Assembly: GCA_016208015.1 (NCBI GenBank)
Contig: JACQYW010000009.1
Span: forward strand, 124,001 to 188,000
Direction of reading: 5' to 3'
From: Nitrosomonadales bacterium
GTDB lineage: Bacteria > Pseudomonadota > Gammaproteobacteria > Burkholderiales > Gallionellaceae
DNA: 64,000 bases
Shown: piece by piece, positions 1 to 8,728 of the stretch
Position numbering within the stretch: position 1 is the stretch's first letter
Layout: every line of letters starts with the position of its first letter
Notes under the pieces: model-generated
Databases searched by the model: none
Seen by the model: only the letters and a program-made list of their open reading frames with translations
What the model was told of the DNA's origin: nothing
Made by a program: the position numbers and the translations under genes

Positions 1-1
1 G

Positions 2-1657
2 CGCGCCGACGTGTGCAACGCGGTGGACGAGTTGGGCCAGTTGCTCGACCACACCGGTCCGGTCGCAGCGTCCGAGCGCAACGCGGCGCGCATCTTCAAT
101 GCCGACCATCTCTTCTTCGTCACCAACGGCACCTCGACTTCCAACAAGATCGTGTGGCACTCGATGGTGGCGCCGGACGACATCGTGGTGGTGGACCGCA
201 ACTGCCACAAGTCCATCCTGCACGCGATCATGATGACCGGCGCGGTGCCGGTGTTCCTGACGCCGACGCGCAACAACTTCGGCATCATCGGCCCGATCCC
301 GAAATCCGAATTCGAGCCGGAGACCATCCAGAAGAAGATCGACGCCAATCCCTTTATCAAGGACAAGACCAAGAAGCCGCGCATCCTCACCATCACGCAG
401 AGTACCTACGACGGCGTGCTCTACAACGTCGAGATGTTGAAGGAGATGCTGGACGGCAAGATCGACGCACTGCACTTTGACGAGGCATGGCTGCCGCACG
501 CGGCGTTCCACGATTTCTACAAGAGCATGCACGCCATCGGCAAAGGCCGCCCGCGCGCCAGGGAGTCGATGATCTTCTCGACCCAGTCCACGCACAAGCT
601 GCTGGCCGGTCTGAGCCAGGCTTCGCAGATACTGGTGCGCGACAGCGAGTCGCGCAAGCTGGACCGCGACTGCTTCAACGAAGCCTATCTGATGCACACC
701 TCCACTTCGCCGCAGTACGCCATCATCGCCTCGTGCGACGTGGCGGCTGCGATGATGGAGCCGCCCGGCGGCACTGCGCTGGTGGAAGAATCCATCGCCG
801 AAGCGCTCGACTTCCGTCGCGCCATGCGCAAGGTGGATGAAGAGTGGGGCGCGGACTGGTGGTTCAAGGTGTGGGGGCCGGACTACCTGTCCGAGGAAGG
901 CATGGCCGACCGCGAAGACTGGGTGCTGCGCGGCGACGACCGCTGGCACGGTTTCGGCAAACTGGCCGAGGGCTTCAACATGCTCGACCCGATCAAGGCC
1001 ACCGTGGTCACGCCGGGACTCGACGTGGACGGCGACTTCGCCGACAGCGGCATCCCCGCCAGCATCGTCACCAAATACCTGGCCGAGCACGGTGTGGTGG
1101 TGGAGAAGTGCGGCCTGTATTCCTTCTTCATCATGTTCACCATCGGCATCACCAAAGGTCGCTGGAACAGCATGGTGACCGAGCTGCAACAGTTCAAGGA
1201 CGACTACGACAAGAACCAGCCGCTGTGGCGCGTGCTGCCGGAATTCATCGCCAAGAATCCGCGCTACGAGAAGATCGGCCTGCGCGACCTGTGCGACCAG
1301 ATCCACGGCATCTACAAAGCCAACAACGTGGCGAAGCTGACCACCGAGATGTATCTGTCCAACATGGTGCCCGCGATGAAACCGTCGGATGCCTTCGCCA
1401 GGATGGCGCACGGCGAGATCGAGCGGGTTTCCATCGACGATCTGGAAGGCCGTGTCACCGCCGTGTTGCTGACGCCGTATCCGCCGGGCATCCCGCTGCT
1501 GATCCCCGGCGAACGCTTCAACAAGACCATCGTCGATTACCTCAAGTTCGCGCGCGACTTCAACAAGCGTTTCCCCGGCTTCGAGACCGACATCCACGGT
1601 CTGGTGGCGGAGCGGGACAACGGCGAGCGGGTTTACTACGTGGACTGCGTGAAATAG
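2..1657 (+). CDS. Orn/Lys/Arg decarboxylase, class I PLP fold (5' truncated by window)
   Basis: The reading frame is open to the left edge, so the 5' end lies outside the window; about 550 residues are visible of a family usually near 750. It is a PLP-dependent basic amino-acid decarboxylase of the biodegradative arginine/lysine/ornithine group. The visible part holds the large PLP domain with HFDEAWLPHAAF (the Asp that contacts the pyridine nitrogen) and the Schiff-base segment STHKLLAG, with the Lys near visible residue 195, followed by the C-terminal domain (PYPPGIPLL). Such enzymes produce agmatine, cadaverine or putrescine in acid resistance or polyamine supply. The sequence alone does not tell me which substrate is used. 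It stands alone on the plus strand ahead of hslR. Confidence 0.9.
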   Translation, partial: RADVCNAVDELGQLLDHTGPVAASERNAARIFNADHLFFVTNGTSTSNKIVWHSMVAPDDIVVVDRNCHKSILHAIMMTGAVPVFLTPTRNNFGIIGPIPKSEFEPETIQKKIDANPFIKDKTKKPRILTITQSTYDGVLYNVEMLKEMLDGKIDALHFDEAWLPHAAFHDFYKSMHAIGKGRPRARESMIFSTQSTHKLLAGLSQASQILVRDSESRKLDRDCFNEAYLMHTSTSPQYAIIASCDVAAAMMEPPGGTALVEESIAEALDFRRAMRKVDEEWGADWWFKVWGPDYLSEEGMADREDWVLRGDDRWHGFGKLAEGFNMLDPIKATVVTPGLDVDGDFADSGIPASIVTKYLAEHGVVVEKCGLYSFFIMFTIGITKGRWNSMVTELQQFKDDYDKNQPLWRVLPEFIAKNPRYEKIGLRDLCDQIHGIYKANNVAKLTTEMYLSNMVPAMKPSDAFARMAHGEIERVSIDDLEGRVTAVLLTPYPPGIPLLIPGERFNKTIVDYLKFARDFNKRFPGFETDIHGLVAERDNGERVYYVDCVK

Positions 1658-1693
1658 TCCGCACCTCACAAAACCTACTGCGCGGTCGGATTG

Positions 1694-1771
1694 CGGCGTT
1701 GCCCGGTGCTCGAAATCCTCATGTGCATTAAGCACATTCCGGTTTCTCCGCTCCGTGCGCCTTGCACGCCG
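1694..1771. repeat. imperfect inverted repeat after the decarboxylase gene
   Basis: The 168-base gap before hslR contains a long imperfect palindrome. The inner arms ATGTGC and GCACAT flank ATTAA, and the outer arms begin CGGCGT and end ACGCCG. A T6 run follows at about 1786-1791. It looks like a dispersed intergenic repeat that could also terminate transcription of the decarboxylase gene. I see only this one copy here, so the repeat family is an inference. Confidence 0.4.
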
Positions 1772-1825
1772 ATCGCTCGCTACGGTTTTTTGAGCTGCTC
1801 AACCTATTCCTCAAATTGAATTCGG

Positions 1826-2245
1826 ATGACTGACACCACCGAAAAACTGCGCATCGACAAATGGCTGTGGGCGGCGCGCTTCTTCAAGACGCGCAGCCTC
1901 GCCGCCGATGCCGTGGAGAGCGGTAAAGTGACTATGGGCGAGGTGCGCATCAAACCGGCCAAGGCCATCGGCATTGGCGACCATCTTGTCATCCGTCTCG
2001 GCCAGTATCATTTCGAAATCGAAGTGCTGGGACTGTCCAACAAGCGCGGCGCCGCGCCGATCGCACAGAAGCTCTACCGCGAGACCGACGAGAGCCGCGC
2101 GCGCCGCGCGGAGATCGCCGCCAATTTAAAAATGCTCCCGCAAGCCACACTCAAAGGCCGCCCCACCAAGCGCGACCGGCGCGAGATCGAACGTTTCAAT
2201 GAGAAGGCATCGACGCGCAAGAGCGCGTGGGGGGATTTCGAGTAG
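1826..2245 (+). CDS. hslR: S4-domain RNA-binding heat shock protein 15
   Basis: A 139-residue protein with an N-terminal S4 RNA-binding domain (LRIDKWLWAARFFKTRSLA at about residues 8-26, then the glycine-bearing strand SGKVTMGEVRIKPA). Hsp15 binds stalled 50S subunits that carry nascent chains with tRNA and helps recycle them. The length and the basic C-terminal tail (KGRPTKRDRREIERF) fit the family. It is probably co-transcribed with the next gene, whose Shine-Dalgarno lies 22 bases past this stop. Recognition is by the S4 motif and overall architecture. Confidence 0.9.
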   Translation: MTDTTEKLRIDKWLWAARFFKTRSLAADAVESGKVTMGEVRIKPAKAIGIGDHLVIRLGQYHFEIEVLGLSNKRGAAPIAQKLYRETDESRARRAEIAANLKMLPQATLKGRPTKRDRREIERFNEKASTRKSAWGDFE

Positions 2246-2276
2246 AAGTCGGTCTGGCGCATACACGGAGGTTGGC

Positions 2277-3428
2277 ATGAAGCTGTCTCTCTTGGGGTTG
2301 GTGGTACTGGCATTGCTGGTGTTCGCGCTGAACGGCAGTCTGTGGTGGCTGATCGGCGCGCTCGCGCTGCTGTGGTTGTGGCGTTTCCTGTTTGGCACCT
2401 ACATGCTGCGCGAGAAGGAGATTCCGCCGCCGCTGACGCTGTTTCCGCTTGGCATGCCGCCCGCGCACGACGAACGCCCGCAATTCCGCAATCTGCTGGG
2501 CGCGGTGGTGGAGCAGCGCGAGGGTCGCTATCCCGACGGGCGCACGCTCGAAGAGATCCTGCATAACCTCGGCGAGGATGCAGTGCCGCCCGTGCCGGTC
2601 GACCTGCCGGATACGCCGTCCAATCTCGTCGTCGTTATCGTCTCCGGCGTGCTGTGGGAATGCGTCTCCGATGTCGCGCTGCCGTTCGGGAGCGGCGTGT
2701 CGGTCGATGTCGCCACCGAATACGATTACCTCAAGCCGCGCTACGGCACCATCGACGTGGTGCACGTGCGCGGCATCGCCACTTCCGAACACAATGCCAG
2801 GATCGTCGAAGAAGCTATCCGTAGACACGAGGACGCAGCCGATATCATCGTGGTGGCCTATTCCAAGGGCGTGCCCGATACGCTGGAAGCGCTGCGGCGC
2901 ATGGGCAACGACACGCCGCGCAATCTGCGTGCCGTGGTCAGCGTGGCCGGTGTGGTCAGCGGCAGTCCGCTGGCCGACTGGCTCAACCTCTACCGACATT
3001 TTCTGGCGGTACTGCCCACGCCGGGTGCCTGTTCGCACGTCAACGAGAATTTCCTCAAGAGTATCTCGCGCGACCGTTGCCTGCACTGGCTGAGGAAGTA
3101 CTGGCACACTCTGCCGCAGGGCATCCGCTATTACTCGCTGGTCACCTTCACCAGGCCGAAACAGATGCACTGGTTCCTGCGCATGCTCTACGCCAAACTG
3201 GCCGAAGTGGAGCCGCGCAACGACAGCCACATGCTCATCCACGATCAGGTGCTGCCGGGCGCCGCGTTGCTGGGTTACCTGAAGAGCGACCACTGGGCCG
3301 TGGCGTTGCCGTTCAACCGCTCCACGCGTTCGCTGTGGAACCGTCTGCTGCGTCCCAACAACGCTTTTCCACGCGAGGTGTTGTTCGAGACGATATTGCG
3401 GTATGTGGAAGAGGATGTAAAACGCTGA
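2277..3428 (+). CDS. membrane-anchored alpha/beta-hydrolase-like protein
   Basis: 383 residues from the ATG at 2277, chosen because GGAGG sits six bases upstream; longer in-frame starts would overlap hslR. Two hydrophobic segments near the N terminus (about residues 3-20 and 22-40) suggest membrane anchoring. The remainder looks like an alpha/beta-hydrolase core: a strand (LVVVIVSGVLW), a long strand-helix section, and a nucleophile-elbow-like VVAYSKGVPDTLEAL near residue 200. The Ser stands in an YSKG context rather than the classical GxSxG. An Asp and a late His are available (NDSHMLIHDQVLPG, SDHWAV). The substrate is unknown, and I infer a hydrolase only from these motifs. Confidence 0.6.
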   Translation: MKLSLLGLVVLALLVFALNGSLWWLIGALALLWLWRFLFGTYMLREKEIPPPLTLFPLGMPPAHDERPQFRNLLGAVVEQREGRYPDGRTLEEILHNLGEDAVPPVPVDLPDTPSNLVVVIVSGVLWECVSDVALPFGSGVSVDVATEYDYLKPRYGTIDVVHVRGIATSEHNARIVEEAIRRHEDAADIIVVAYSKGVPDTLEALRRMGNDTPRNLRAVVSVAGVVSGSPLADWLNLYRHFLAVLPTPGACSHVNENFLKSISRDRCLHWLRKYWHTLPQGIRYYSLVTFTRPKQMHWFLRMLYAKLAEVEPRNDSHMLIHDQVLPGAALLGYLKSDHWAVALPFNRSTRSLWNRLLRPNNAFPREVLFETILRYVEEDVKR

Positions 3429-3793
3429 GTTGTTCAGGGGATATCCGCATCGGCATGCGGTCGAGGCTGACGATGCTCATGGCGAGGTTTCCCGGTTGAA
3501 GTATTCGGAAGATATCTCCGAGAGTTATTTGTTGGAAGGTGGTCGCAATATTCCAGAGTGCATTTCGATAGAGAGGAATGTATCCCACCATGCGTTGCTA
3601 TGGGCGTTTGAGCAGGTAAGGCGGGCGGTGGGGTGGAGACATCGTTCGCCGTCGCGGTTGAACATTTCACCGGCTTTATTGCGGACTTGACTGGTCGATC
3701 ACGATATCAAGGAAGACCTCTTGATGAAAACCGGTTCCGCAAAATTGCATCCTGCTTCGATCCGGGAGAGCCAGAAGAGTGAGTGCCTTTCGC
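3429..3793. other. 365-base gap without an intact gene; carries an mtgA fragment
   Basis: No convincing gene is present: the short ORFs lack family motifs and ribosome binding sites. At the left edge there is a decayed copy of the mtgA 3' end (separate entry). The rest shows no clear terminator, tRNA or repeat that I can identify. Confidence 0.6.
3434..3490 (-). pseudogene. decayed mtgA 3'-end fragment
   Basis: Read on the minus strand this stretch gives LAMSIVSLDRMP, then after a one-base shift ADADIP and a stop. The intact mtgA at 6440 ends LAKTIVILDRMPDAEIP. Aligned by eye, about 44 of 53 bases match between 3434-3488 and 6440-6493, with one missing base here. It is therefore a frameshifted fragment of an mtgA-like gene in the same orientation as the real one. 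I could not find more of the gene upstream of the fragment. Confidence 0.55.
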
Positions 3794-5938
3794 TCAAGGT
3801 GATGGGGCGCATGCTTTCCCATTGGCGGTATTCAGAATGATCTTTCCGTCAACGCATTTCTCGCACAACGATTTGAGCGTGTTCAGGGGAACAGGGCGGG
3901 AATACAGATATCCCTGCCCATAGTCGCATCCCATTTCACGCAACGCCGCACATTGCGCTGCAGTCTCGACACCTTCGGCAACCACCTTGAGACCGAGGCT
4001 GTGCGCCATCATGATGACCGCCTGCACGATCTGCCGGCTCGTTTCGTTCAGTTCCAGATCGCACACGAACGACTGGTCTATCTTCAGCTTGTCCACACGG
4101 ATCTGTTTGAGATTGGAGAGATTGGAATAGCCCGTGCCGAAATCATCCACCGCAACCGACACGCCGAGGTCGTCCATGCGGCTCAGAAGTTCCATCGCTC
4201 CCGGACGCTTGCTCATGATCACGCTCTCGGTGACTTCCATTTCCAGCATATCCGGCTCCATCGCCTTTTCCTGCATCACTTCGGTGATCCGGTGAAAGGT
4301 CTCTTCGCCCCTGAGCTGCAAGGGTGAGAAATTGACCGCGATCTTCAGGGAGCAGTCCTTGCATTTCTCCTTGAATTCCATCGCTTCATGCACTGCCTGA
4401 TGGAACACCCAGTCGCCCAGCATGTCGATCAGGCCGGAACTCTCGGCGATCGGGATGAACGTGCCCGGAGGGATTTCCTGTCCGTCATGCGTCCAGCGCG
4501 CCAGTACTTCAGCTCCGCTCAGCGTACCGTCGGACAGATCGACCTGCGGCTGCCAAGCCAGCCAGAATTCGTCGTTCGCCAAGCCGCGCCTGATCGCACC
4601 TTCGATCTCCAGGCGCTCGCTTGCCCCGACATTCATCTCGGGCTGGTAGAAACACACCCCCATGCCGTCTTCCTTGGCGCGGTACATCGCCACGTCCGCA
4701 TTGCGGATGATGTCGGTCACCGTCTCACCGTCTTCGGGATAGAAGCTGATGCCGATGGCAGCCGATACATTCAGTTCATGACCGCCCAGACCGATGGGCT
4801 CATTGACGCATTGGCGTATCTTGTCCACCACCAGTTGGCAGCTTTCCTTGTCGTGGCAATCGTGCAGGATGGCGACGAATTCGTCCCCGCCAAGGCGCGC
4901 GACAGTATCGCTCTCGCGCACTACTGCGCGGATGCGTTGTGCGACGGTCTTGAGCAATCCATCGCCCAGTTCGTGCCCATAGGCGTCGTTGACGTATTTG
5001 AAGCGGTCGAGATCGATGAACAACAGCGAGAATCCGTCCTTCAGGCGGTACGATTGCGCGACCGCGCGCTCCAGCCGGTCGAGGAACAAACGGCGATTGG
5101 GCAAGCCGGTCAGCGTGTCGTAATAAGCCATCTGCTGGAGCTCGCGCTGGATCTCCTTGTTCGGACCGATATCCGAGAAGACCCCGACATAATGGGTGGC
5201 ATCGCCGTTCTCGTCGCGCACGCTGTTGATGTGCAGCCATTCCGGATATATCTCGCCGTTCTTGCGCCGGTTCCAGATCTCGCCTTCCCAGCCGCCGGTC
5301 TCACGCAATGCCTGCCACATCGTCTTGTAGAACTCCGCAGCCTGTCGTCCGGAATGCAGCAGGTTGGGGTTCTTTCCGACCACGTCTTCCAGACTGTATC
5401 CGGTCGTTTCGATGAAAGCACGATTGACATGCATGACGCTGGGAGTGGAATCGGTGATCAACACGCCCTCCGAAGTCGTCTCGAATGCCATGGTCGCCAG
5501 TTTGTGATATTCGAGCTCCGCCTTGAGCTGGGTGATCAGCACCTCCCGTTCCTCGCGTGATTGCGCTTCCTGTTCGAGCAGCGTGGAGAACATGCTCAAT
5601 TCGGAGATCACCCCGACGAAACGACCGTCGGCATCGACCACGGCAAAATGGTCGACGCGTTCCTCGCGGAAACGGATCAGCGCTTCGTCCAGACGGGTGT
5701 CGACAGAAACGGGCGCCGACGGTCGGCGCACCAGCAGGTCGGCAAAGATGCGGTTTGGGAACAGGGCTGCCTGGCGGCTGCCGACCAGTCCCATATATAC
5801 ACCGCTGTCGCTGAACACGGCGAACACGCCCGGCGACGAATCCTCGCTGCTGGAAACGACTTCGCGATAGCGCTGGAAACCGCCGACCTTCAGCCAATTC
5901 TTGCAGAGACAGTCACCGATACGCAGCACCGGCTTCAT
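3794..5938 (-). CDS. CBS-PAS-GGDEF-EAL cyclic-di-GMP signalling protein
   Basis: 714 residues. Order: a CBS-pair-like N terminus (about 20-125, with DHFAVVDADGRFVGVISE), a short coiled linker, a PAS domain (about 150-265; VNRAFIETTGYSLEDVVGKNP), GGDEF near residue 350 (ARLGGDEFVAIL) and EAL (AEVLARW near 476; DDFGTGYSNLSNL near 596; KIDQSF). GGDEF is intact, so cyclase activity is possible. The EAL domain keeps its glutamate and DDFGTG loop, so phosphodiesterase activity is also plausible. No transmembrane helix is evident, so it is probably cytosolic. Its ATG overlaps the stop of the 113-residue upstream gene, so the two are translationally coupled. Confidence 0.9.
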   Translation of the reverse strand: MKPVLRIGDCLCKNWLKVGGFQRYREVVSSSEDSSPGVFAVFSDSGVYMGLVGSRQAALFPNRIFADLLVRRPSAPVSVDTRLDEALIRFREERVDHFAVVDADGRFVGVISELSMFSTLLEQEAQSREEREVLITQLKAELEYHKLATMAFETTSEGVLITDSTPSVMHVNRAFIETTGYSLEDVVGKNPNLLHSGRQAAEFYKTMWQALRETGGWEGEIWNRRKNGEIYPEWLHINSVRDENGDATHYVGVFSDIGPNKEIQRELQQMAYYDTLTGLPNRRLFLDRLERAVAQSYRLKDGFSLLFIDLDRFKYVNDAYGHELGDGLLKTVAQRIRAVVRESDTVARLGGDEFVAILHDCHDKESCQLVVDKIRQCVNEPIGLGGHELNVSAAIGISFYPEDGETVTDIIRNADVAMYRAKEDGMGVCFYQPEMNVGASERLEIEGAIRRGLANDEFWLAWQPQVDLSDGTLSGAEVLARWTHDGQEIPPGTFIPIAESSGLIDMLGDWVFHQAVHEAMEFKEKCKDCSLKIAVNFSPLQLRGEETFHRITEVMQEKAMEPDMLEMEVTESVIMSKRPGAMELLSRMDDLGVSVAVDDFGTGYSNLSNLKQIRVDKLKIDQSFVCDLELNETSRQIVQAVIMMAHSLGLKVVAEGVETAAQCAALREMGCDYGQGYLYSRPVPLNTLKSLCEKCVDGKIILNTANGKACAPSP

Positions 5939-6276
5939 GATTGTTTGGTCTCCAGCGTAAGCTCCACCTCGATATCCAGATGGATGATCTCCTCCGGTCC
6001 CATCAGCGGTTTTATCTCGTTGAGCACGAAAGAGATCAGTTGATCTTTGGAGACTTTGCGCATGATGGCGCTACGCACCAGAATGTCGCCGATGACATCG
6101 TCTTCGATCGCGATATGGTCGAACGCGGTGGTGGATAGCAAACTCAAAGCCTTGCCGACTGCCACATGACCGATGGGAGAGGATTTGCCGAGTACAAGGC
6201 CGTCATCGATCGGCGGCAGCACGAATTCGGTCAATCGGGCGCGGATGATACTGCGGAGTTTTTTGTCGTTATTCAT
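5935..6276 (-). CDS. hypothetical protein coupled to the GGDEF-EAL gene
   Basis: 113 residues, rich in Ile, Val and Asp, with no signal peptide or membrane segment. I do not recognise the family. The four-base ATGA overlap with the downstream GGDEF-EAL gene means the two are translated together, so it may be a partner or input protein for that enzyme. A conserved-looking segment FVLNEIKPLMGPEEIIHLDIEVEL could form a helix-strand unit. The function is unknown. Confidence 0.6.
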   Translation of the reverse strand: MNNDKKLRSIIRARLTEFVLPPIDDGLVLGKSSPIGHVAVGKALSLLSTTAFDHIAIEDDVIGDILVRSAIMRKVSKDQLISFVLNEIKPLMGPEEIIHLDIEVELTLETKQS

Positions 6277-6439
6277 ACGTTCTCTCGCTGCTTGAATGCC
6301 ATGCGTTGGTAGCTATTCTAGCCTGAGTTCATCCGGTATTGCCTGAAGAATCCCTAAATATTTCAGGGGGTATTCTGTTTCCGGGCTGGGTGCGAAGAGG
6401 ACTTTGCACTTTGGTTTGCTACCAGCTTCCGGTCGGGAC

Positions 6440-7138
6440 TTAGGGTATCTCCGCATCCGGCATGCGATCGAGGATGACGATGGTCTTGGCCAGCATGCCG
6501 CGCGCTTCGCGGTTGCGGTCGTAGTAGCGCGGGTTGGGCACCATGGCGGCGAGTTTTGCCGCCTGCTCCGGGCCGAGTTCGGCCGCGCTGACGCCGAAAT
6601 AATGTTGTGCCGCCGCTTCCGCGCCGAACACGCCATTGCCCCATTCGATGACATTCAGATAGATCTCGAAGATACGCTGCTTGTCCATCACCGCTTCCAG
6701 CATCAGCGTGATCAGCGCTTCCTCACCCTTGCGCCAGGGAGTGCGCTTCGTGGAGAGGAACAGGTTCTTTGCCAGTTGCTGGCTGATGGTGGAACCGCCC
6801 GCCACGATCTTGCCCTTCTTCAGGTTCTTCTCGTAGGCCTTGGCGATACCTTCCCAGTCGAAACCCTCGTGATCGACGAAGCGCGCATCCTCGGAGACGA
6901 TGAGCGCGCGCTTGAGGTGGTTGGAGATCTTTTTGTACGGCACCCATTTGTGCTTCAGCCCGGCCTTGGGATTCTTGTCCTGCATCACTTCCAGGCGGTC
7001 TTCCATGAAGGAACTGGTCGCAGGATCGAATTTTATCCACCAGCAGATATGGGCGAACAACCACAACTGGTACAGCACCAGCAGCACGAACAATACCGTG
7101 GCGATACGCCAAGCGAGACTTTTTGCCCGTTTCCTCAT
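6440..7138 (-). CDS. mtgA: monofunctional peptidoglycan glycosyltransferase
   Basis: 232 residues with one N-terminal transmembrane helix (about 12-30) followed by a GT51 domain. Hallmarks are VSEDARFVDHEGFDW (catalytic Glu), GGSTISQQLAKNLFLS, KRTPWRKGEEALITLMLE, and the block YLNVIEWGNGVFGAEAAA. It polymerises lipid II into glycan strands at the periplasmic face of the inner membrane without transpeptidase activity. The length is normal. Its start overlaps the aroE stop by four bases (ATGA), an aroE-mtgA pairing common in betaproteobacteria. A damaged second copy of its 3' end lies at 3434-3490. Confidence 0.93.
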   Translation of the reverse strand: MRKRAKSLAWRIATVLFVLLVLYQLWLFAHICWWIKFDPATSSFMEDRLEVMQDKNPKAGLKHKWVPYKKISNHLKRALIVSEDARFVDHEGFDWEGIAKAYEKNLKKGKIVAGGSTISQQLAKNLFLSTKRTPWRKGEEALITLMLEAVMDKQRIFEIYLNVIEWGNGVFGAEAAAQHYFGVSAAELGPEQAAKLAAMVPNPRYYDRNREARGMLAKTIVILDRMPDAEIP

Positions 7139-7941
7139 TTGCGCAATTTCTCGAGTATCGGTTTGGTGTCGGGGCGCACATTGCGCCAGAGAAAGAATGC
7201 ATCGGCTGCCTGTTCGACCAGCATGCCCAGTCCGTCGGAGACGATCGCGGCACCCTGCTTGCGGGCATAAGCCATGAACGGTGTTTCGCGTCCGTACATC
7301 ATGTCGTAAGCCAAAGCGCCGGGTTTGAACAGGCCGTCCGGCAGCGGCGGCAATTCGTCCGACAGGCCGCTGGAGGTGGCGTTGATGACGAGGTCGTATT
7401 TTTTGCCCGCGAGTTCTTCATAGCGCCGGGCGTAGACCGTGCCGGCGCCCTTGAATTCGTCGGCCAGCAATTGCGCCTTGTCGATGGTGCGGTTGGCGAT
7501 GTCCAGCCCCAGCCCGGCATTGAACAGCGGCCATACCACACCCGCTGCGGCGCCGCCCGCGCCGAGCAGCAGGGCATCCTTCCACATCAGTTTGAAACCC
7601 AGATTCTTGTCGAGATCGGCAAGCAGTCCGGCACCGTCGGTGTTCGTGCCGAGTATCTTGCCGTCCCTGAAAGCCAGGGTGTTCACCGCCTTGGCATCGC
7701 GCGCGCGCGGGGCGAGCTGGTCGCACAGGGCATACGCCTCGAACTTGAACGGCACCGTCACGTTGCAGCCCTGGTAGCCTTCGGCGCGCAGGCGCTGGAT
7801 GGTGGCGGCGAAGCCGTCCAGCGGCGCTTCGACGGCTTCGTAACTCATGTCCTGTCCGGTCTGTTCGGCGAACAGTTTGTGGATCAGCGGCGACTTGCTG
7901 TGCGAGATGGGGTTGCCGATCACGGCGTACTTGTCGGGCAT
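7135..7941 (-). CDS. aroE: shikimate dehydrogenase
   Basis: 268 residues. It catalyses NADPH-dependent reduction of 3-dehydroshikimate in the chorismate pathway. Substrate-binding serines occur in NPISHSKSPLIH near the start, the catalytic Lys in GCNVTVPFK, the Asp in NTDGAGL, and the Rossmann loop in GAGGAAAG (about 127-134). A late QGAAIVSDGLGMLVEQA segment completes the family pattern. The length is typical. It is followed by mtgA with an overlap and preceded by the znuB-like gene 43 bases away. Confidence 0.95.
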   Translation of the reverse strand: MPDKYAVIGNPISHSKSPLIHKLFAEQTGQDMSYEAVEAPLDGFAATIQRLRAEGYQGCNVTVPFKFEAYALCDQLAPRARDAKAVNTLAFRDGKILGTNTDGAGLLADLDKNLGFKLMWKDALLLGAGGAAAGVVWPLFNAGLGLDIANRTIDKAQLLADEFKGAGTVYARRYEELAGKKYDLVINATSSGLSDELPPLPDGLFKPGALAYDMMYGRETPFMAYARKQGAAIVSDGLGMLVEQAADAFFLWRNVRPDTKPILEKLRK

Positions 7942-7984
7942 GCTATGTTCAATAGACTTCGAAAAGGAGCTGGATTATAACGGG

Positions 7985-8728
7985 TTAGTTTGTTCGCTTC
8001 AGCATGGTGAATGATATTCCGCTTATCGCCATCGCACACACGATGGCGGCTCCGGCAGGAAGATCGAACCAGACTGACGTCAGCAGGCCGAGCGCATAAG
8101 CTGTGATCCCGACAGCGAAGGCGAAAAGGTAGCGCCGTTTGGGTTGTCGATAGGTGGCCAGCGCGGGCACGATCAGGCTGGCGAATACCAGATAGATGCC
8201 GACCAGCTGCACCGAAGCGGTGATGGCGAGGGCGAACAGGGCGTAGAAGCCGAGGTCGCCCAAATGCTGGCGGAAAAATTTCCAGACGACGAGCAGGGCG
8301 GCAGTGAGCAGCGCGGTGGCGATGAGCTGCGAGTCGTTCACCCACAGGATCTGCCCGACCAGCATATCTTGCAGATGCTCGCCCGCATGCACGTCGCGGC
8401 TCATCAGCAGGATGCCGAGACTGGCGGCGAGTACAAAGGTGAGGCCGATATAGGCTTCCTTCACTTCAGGCGCGCGCCGTTCTATCCAGGCCAGCAAAGC
8501 GGCGCCGCCCAGCGCGCTGCCTGCGGCGATGAGCTGCACCAGCACCGGCTGTTCAAGCAGACCGAGCAGTTCGGCGATGATCACGCCAAGCCCGGCGATC
8601 TGCGCCACGGCGAGGTCGGCGAAGATCACCCCGCGCTGCAGCACGCGCACGCCGAAGGGGATGTGCGTGGCGAGCACCAGCAGGCCGGCGAGGAAGGCGG
8701 GCAGCAGGATGTCGAGTTCGATGTTCAT
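7985..8728 (-). CDS. znuB: metal ABC transporter permease, ZnuB-like
   Basis: 247 residues with about seven hydrophobic segments, of the ABC-3 family that imports Zn(II) or Mn(II). Family traits include HIPFGVRVLQRGVIFADLAVAQIAGLG near residues 22-48 and the late block QLVGIYLVFASLIVPALA. It overlaps the ZnuA-like gene by four bases, so the two are coupled. No ATP-binding subunit (ZnuC) is encoded next to it or anywhere in the window, so it must pair with an ATPase from elsewhere. Zinc is the most likely substrate, but sequence alone does not exclude manganese. Confidence 0.85.
   Translation of the reverse strand: MNIELDILLPAFLAGLLVLATHIPFGVRVLQRGVIFADLAVAQIAGLGVIIAELLGLLEQPVLVQLIAAGSALGGAALLAWIERRAPEVKEAYIGLTFVLAASLGILLMSRDVHAGEHLQDMLVGQILWVNDSQLIATALLTAALLVVWKFFRQHLGDLGFYALFALAITASVQLVGIYLVFASLIVPALATYRQPKRRYLFAFAVGITAYALGLLTSVWFDLPAGAAIVCAMAISGISFTMLKRTN

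Noticed and set aside
2196..3293. 365-codon minus-strand frame over the hydrolase-like gene
   Set aside because: The plus-strand gene has a proper Shine-Dalgarno site and membrane segments; the minus frame has neither and no recognisable domain.
3430..3690. Small plus-strand ORF in the 3.4-3.8 kb gap
   Set aside because: No ribosome binding site or domain, and the region overlaps the decayed mtgA fragment read from the other strand.
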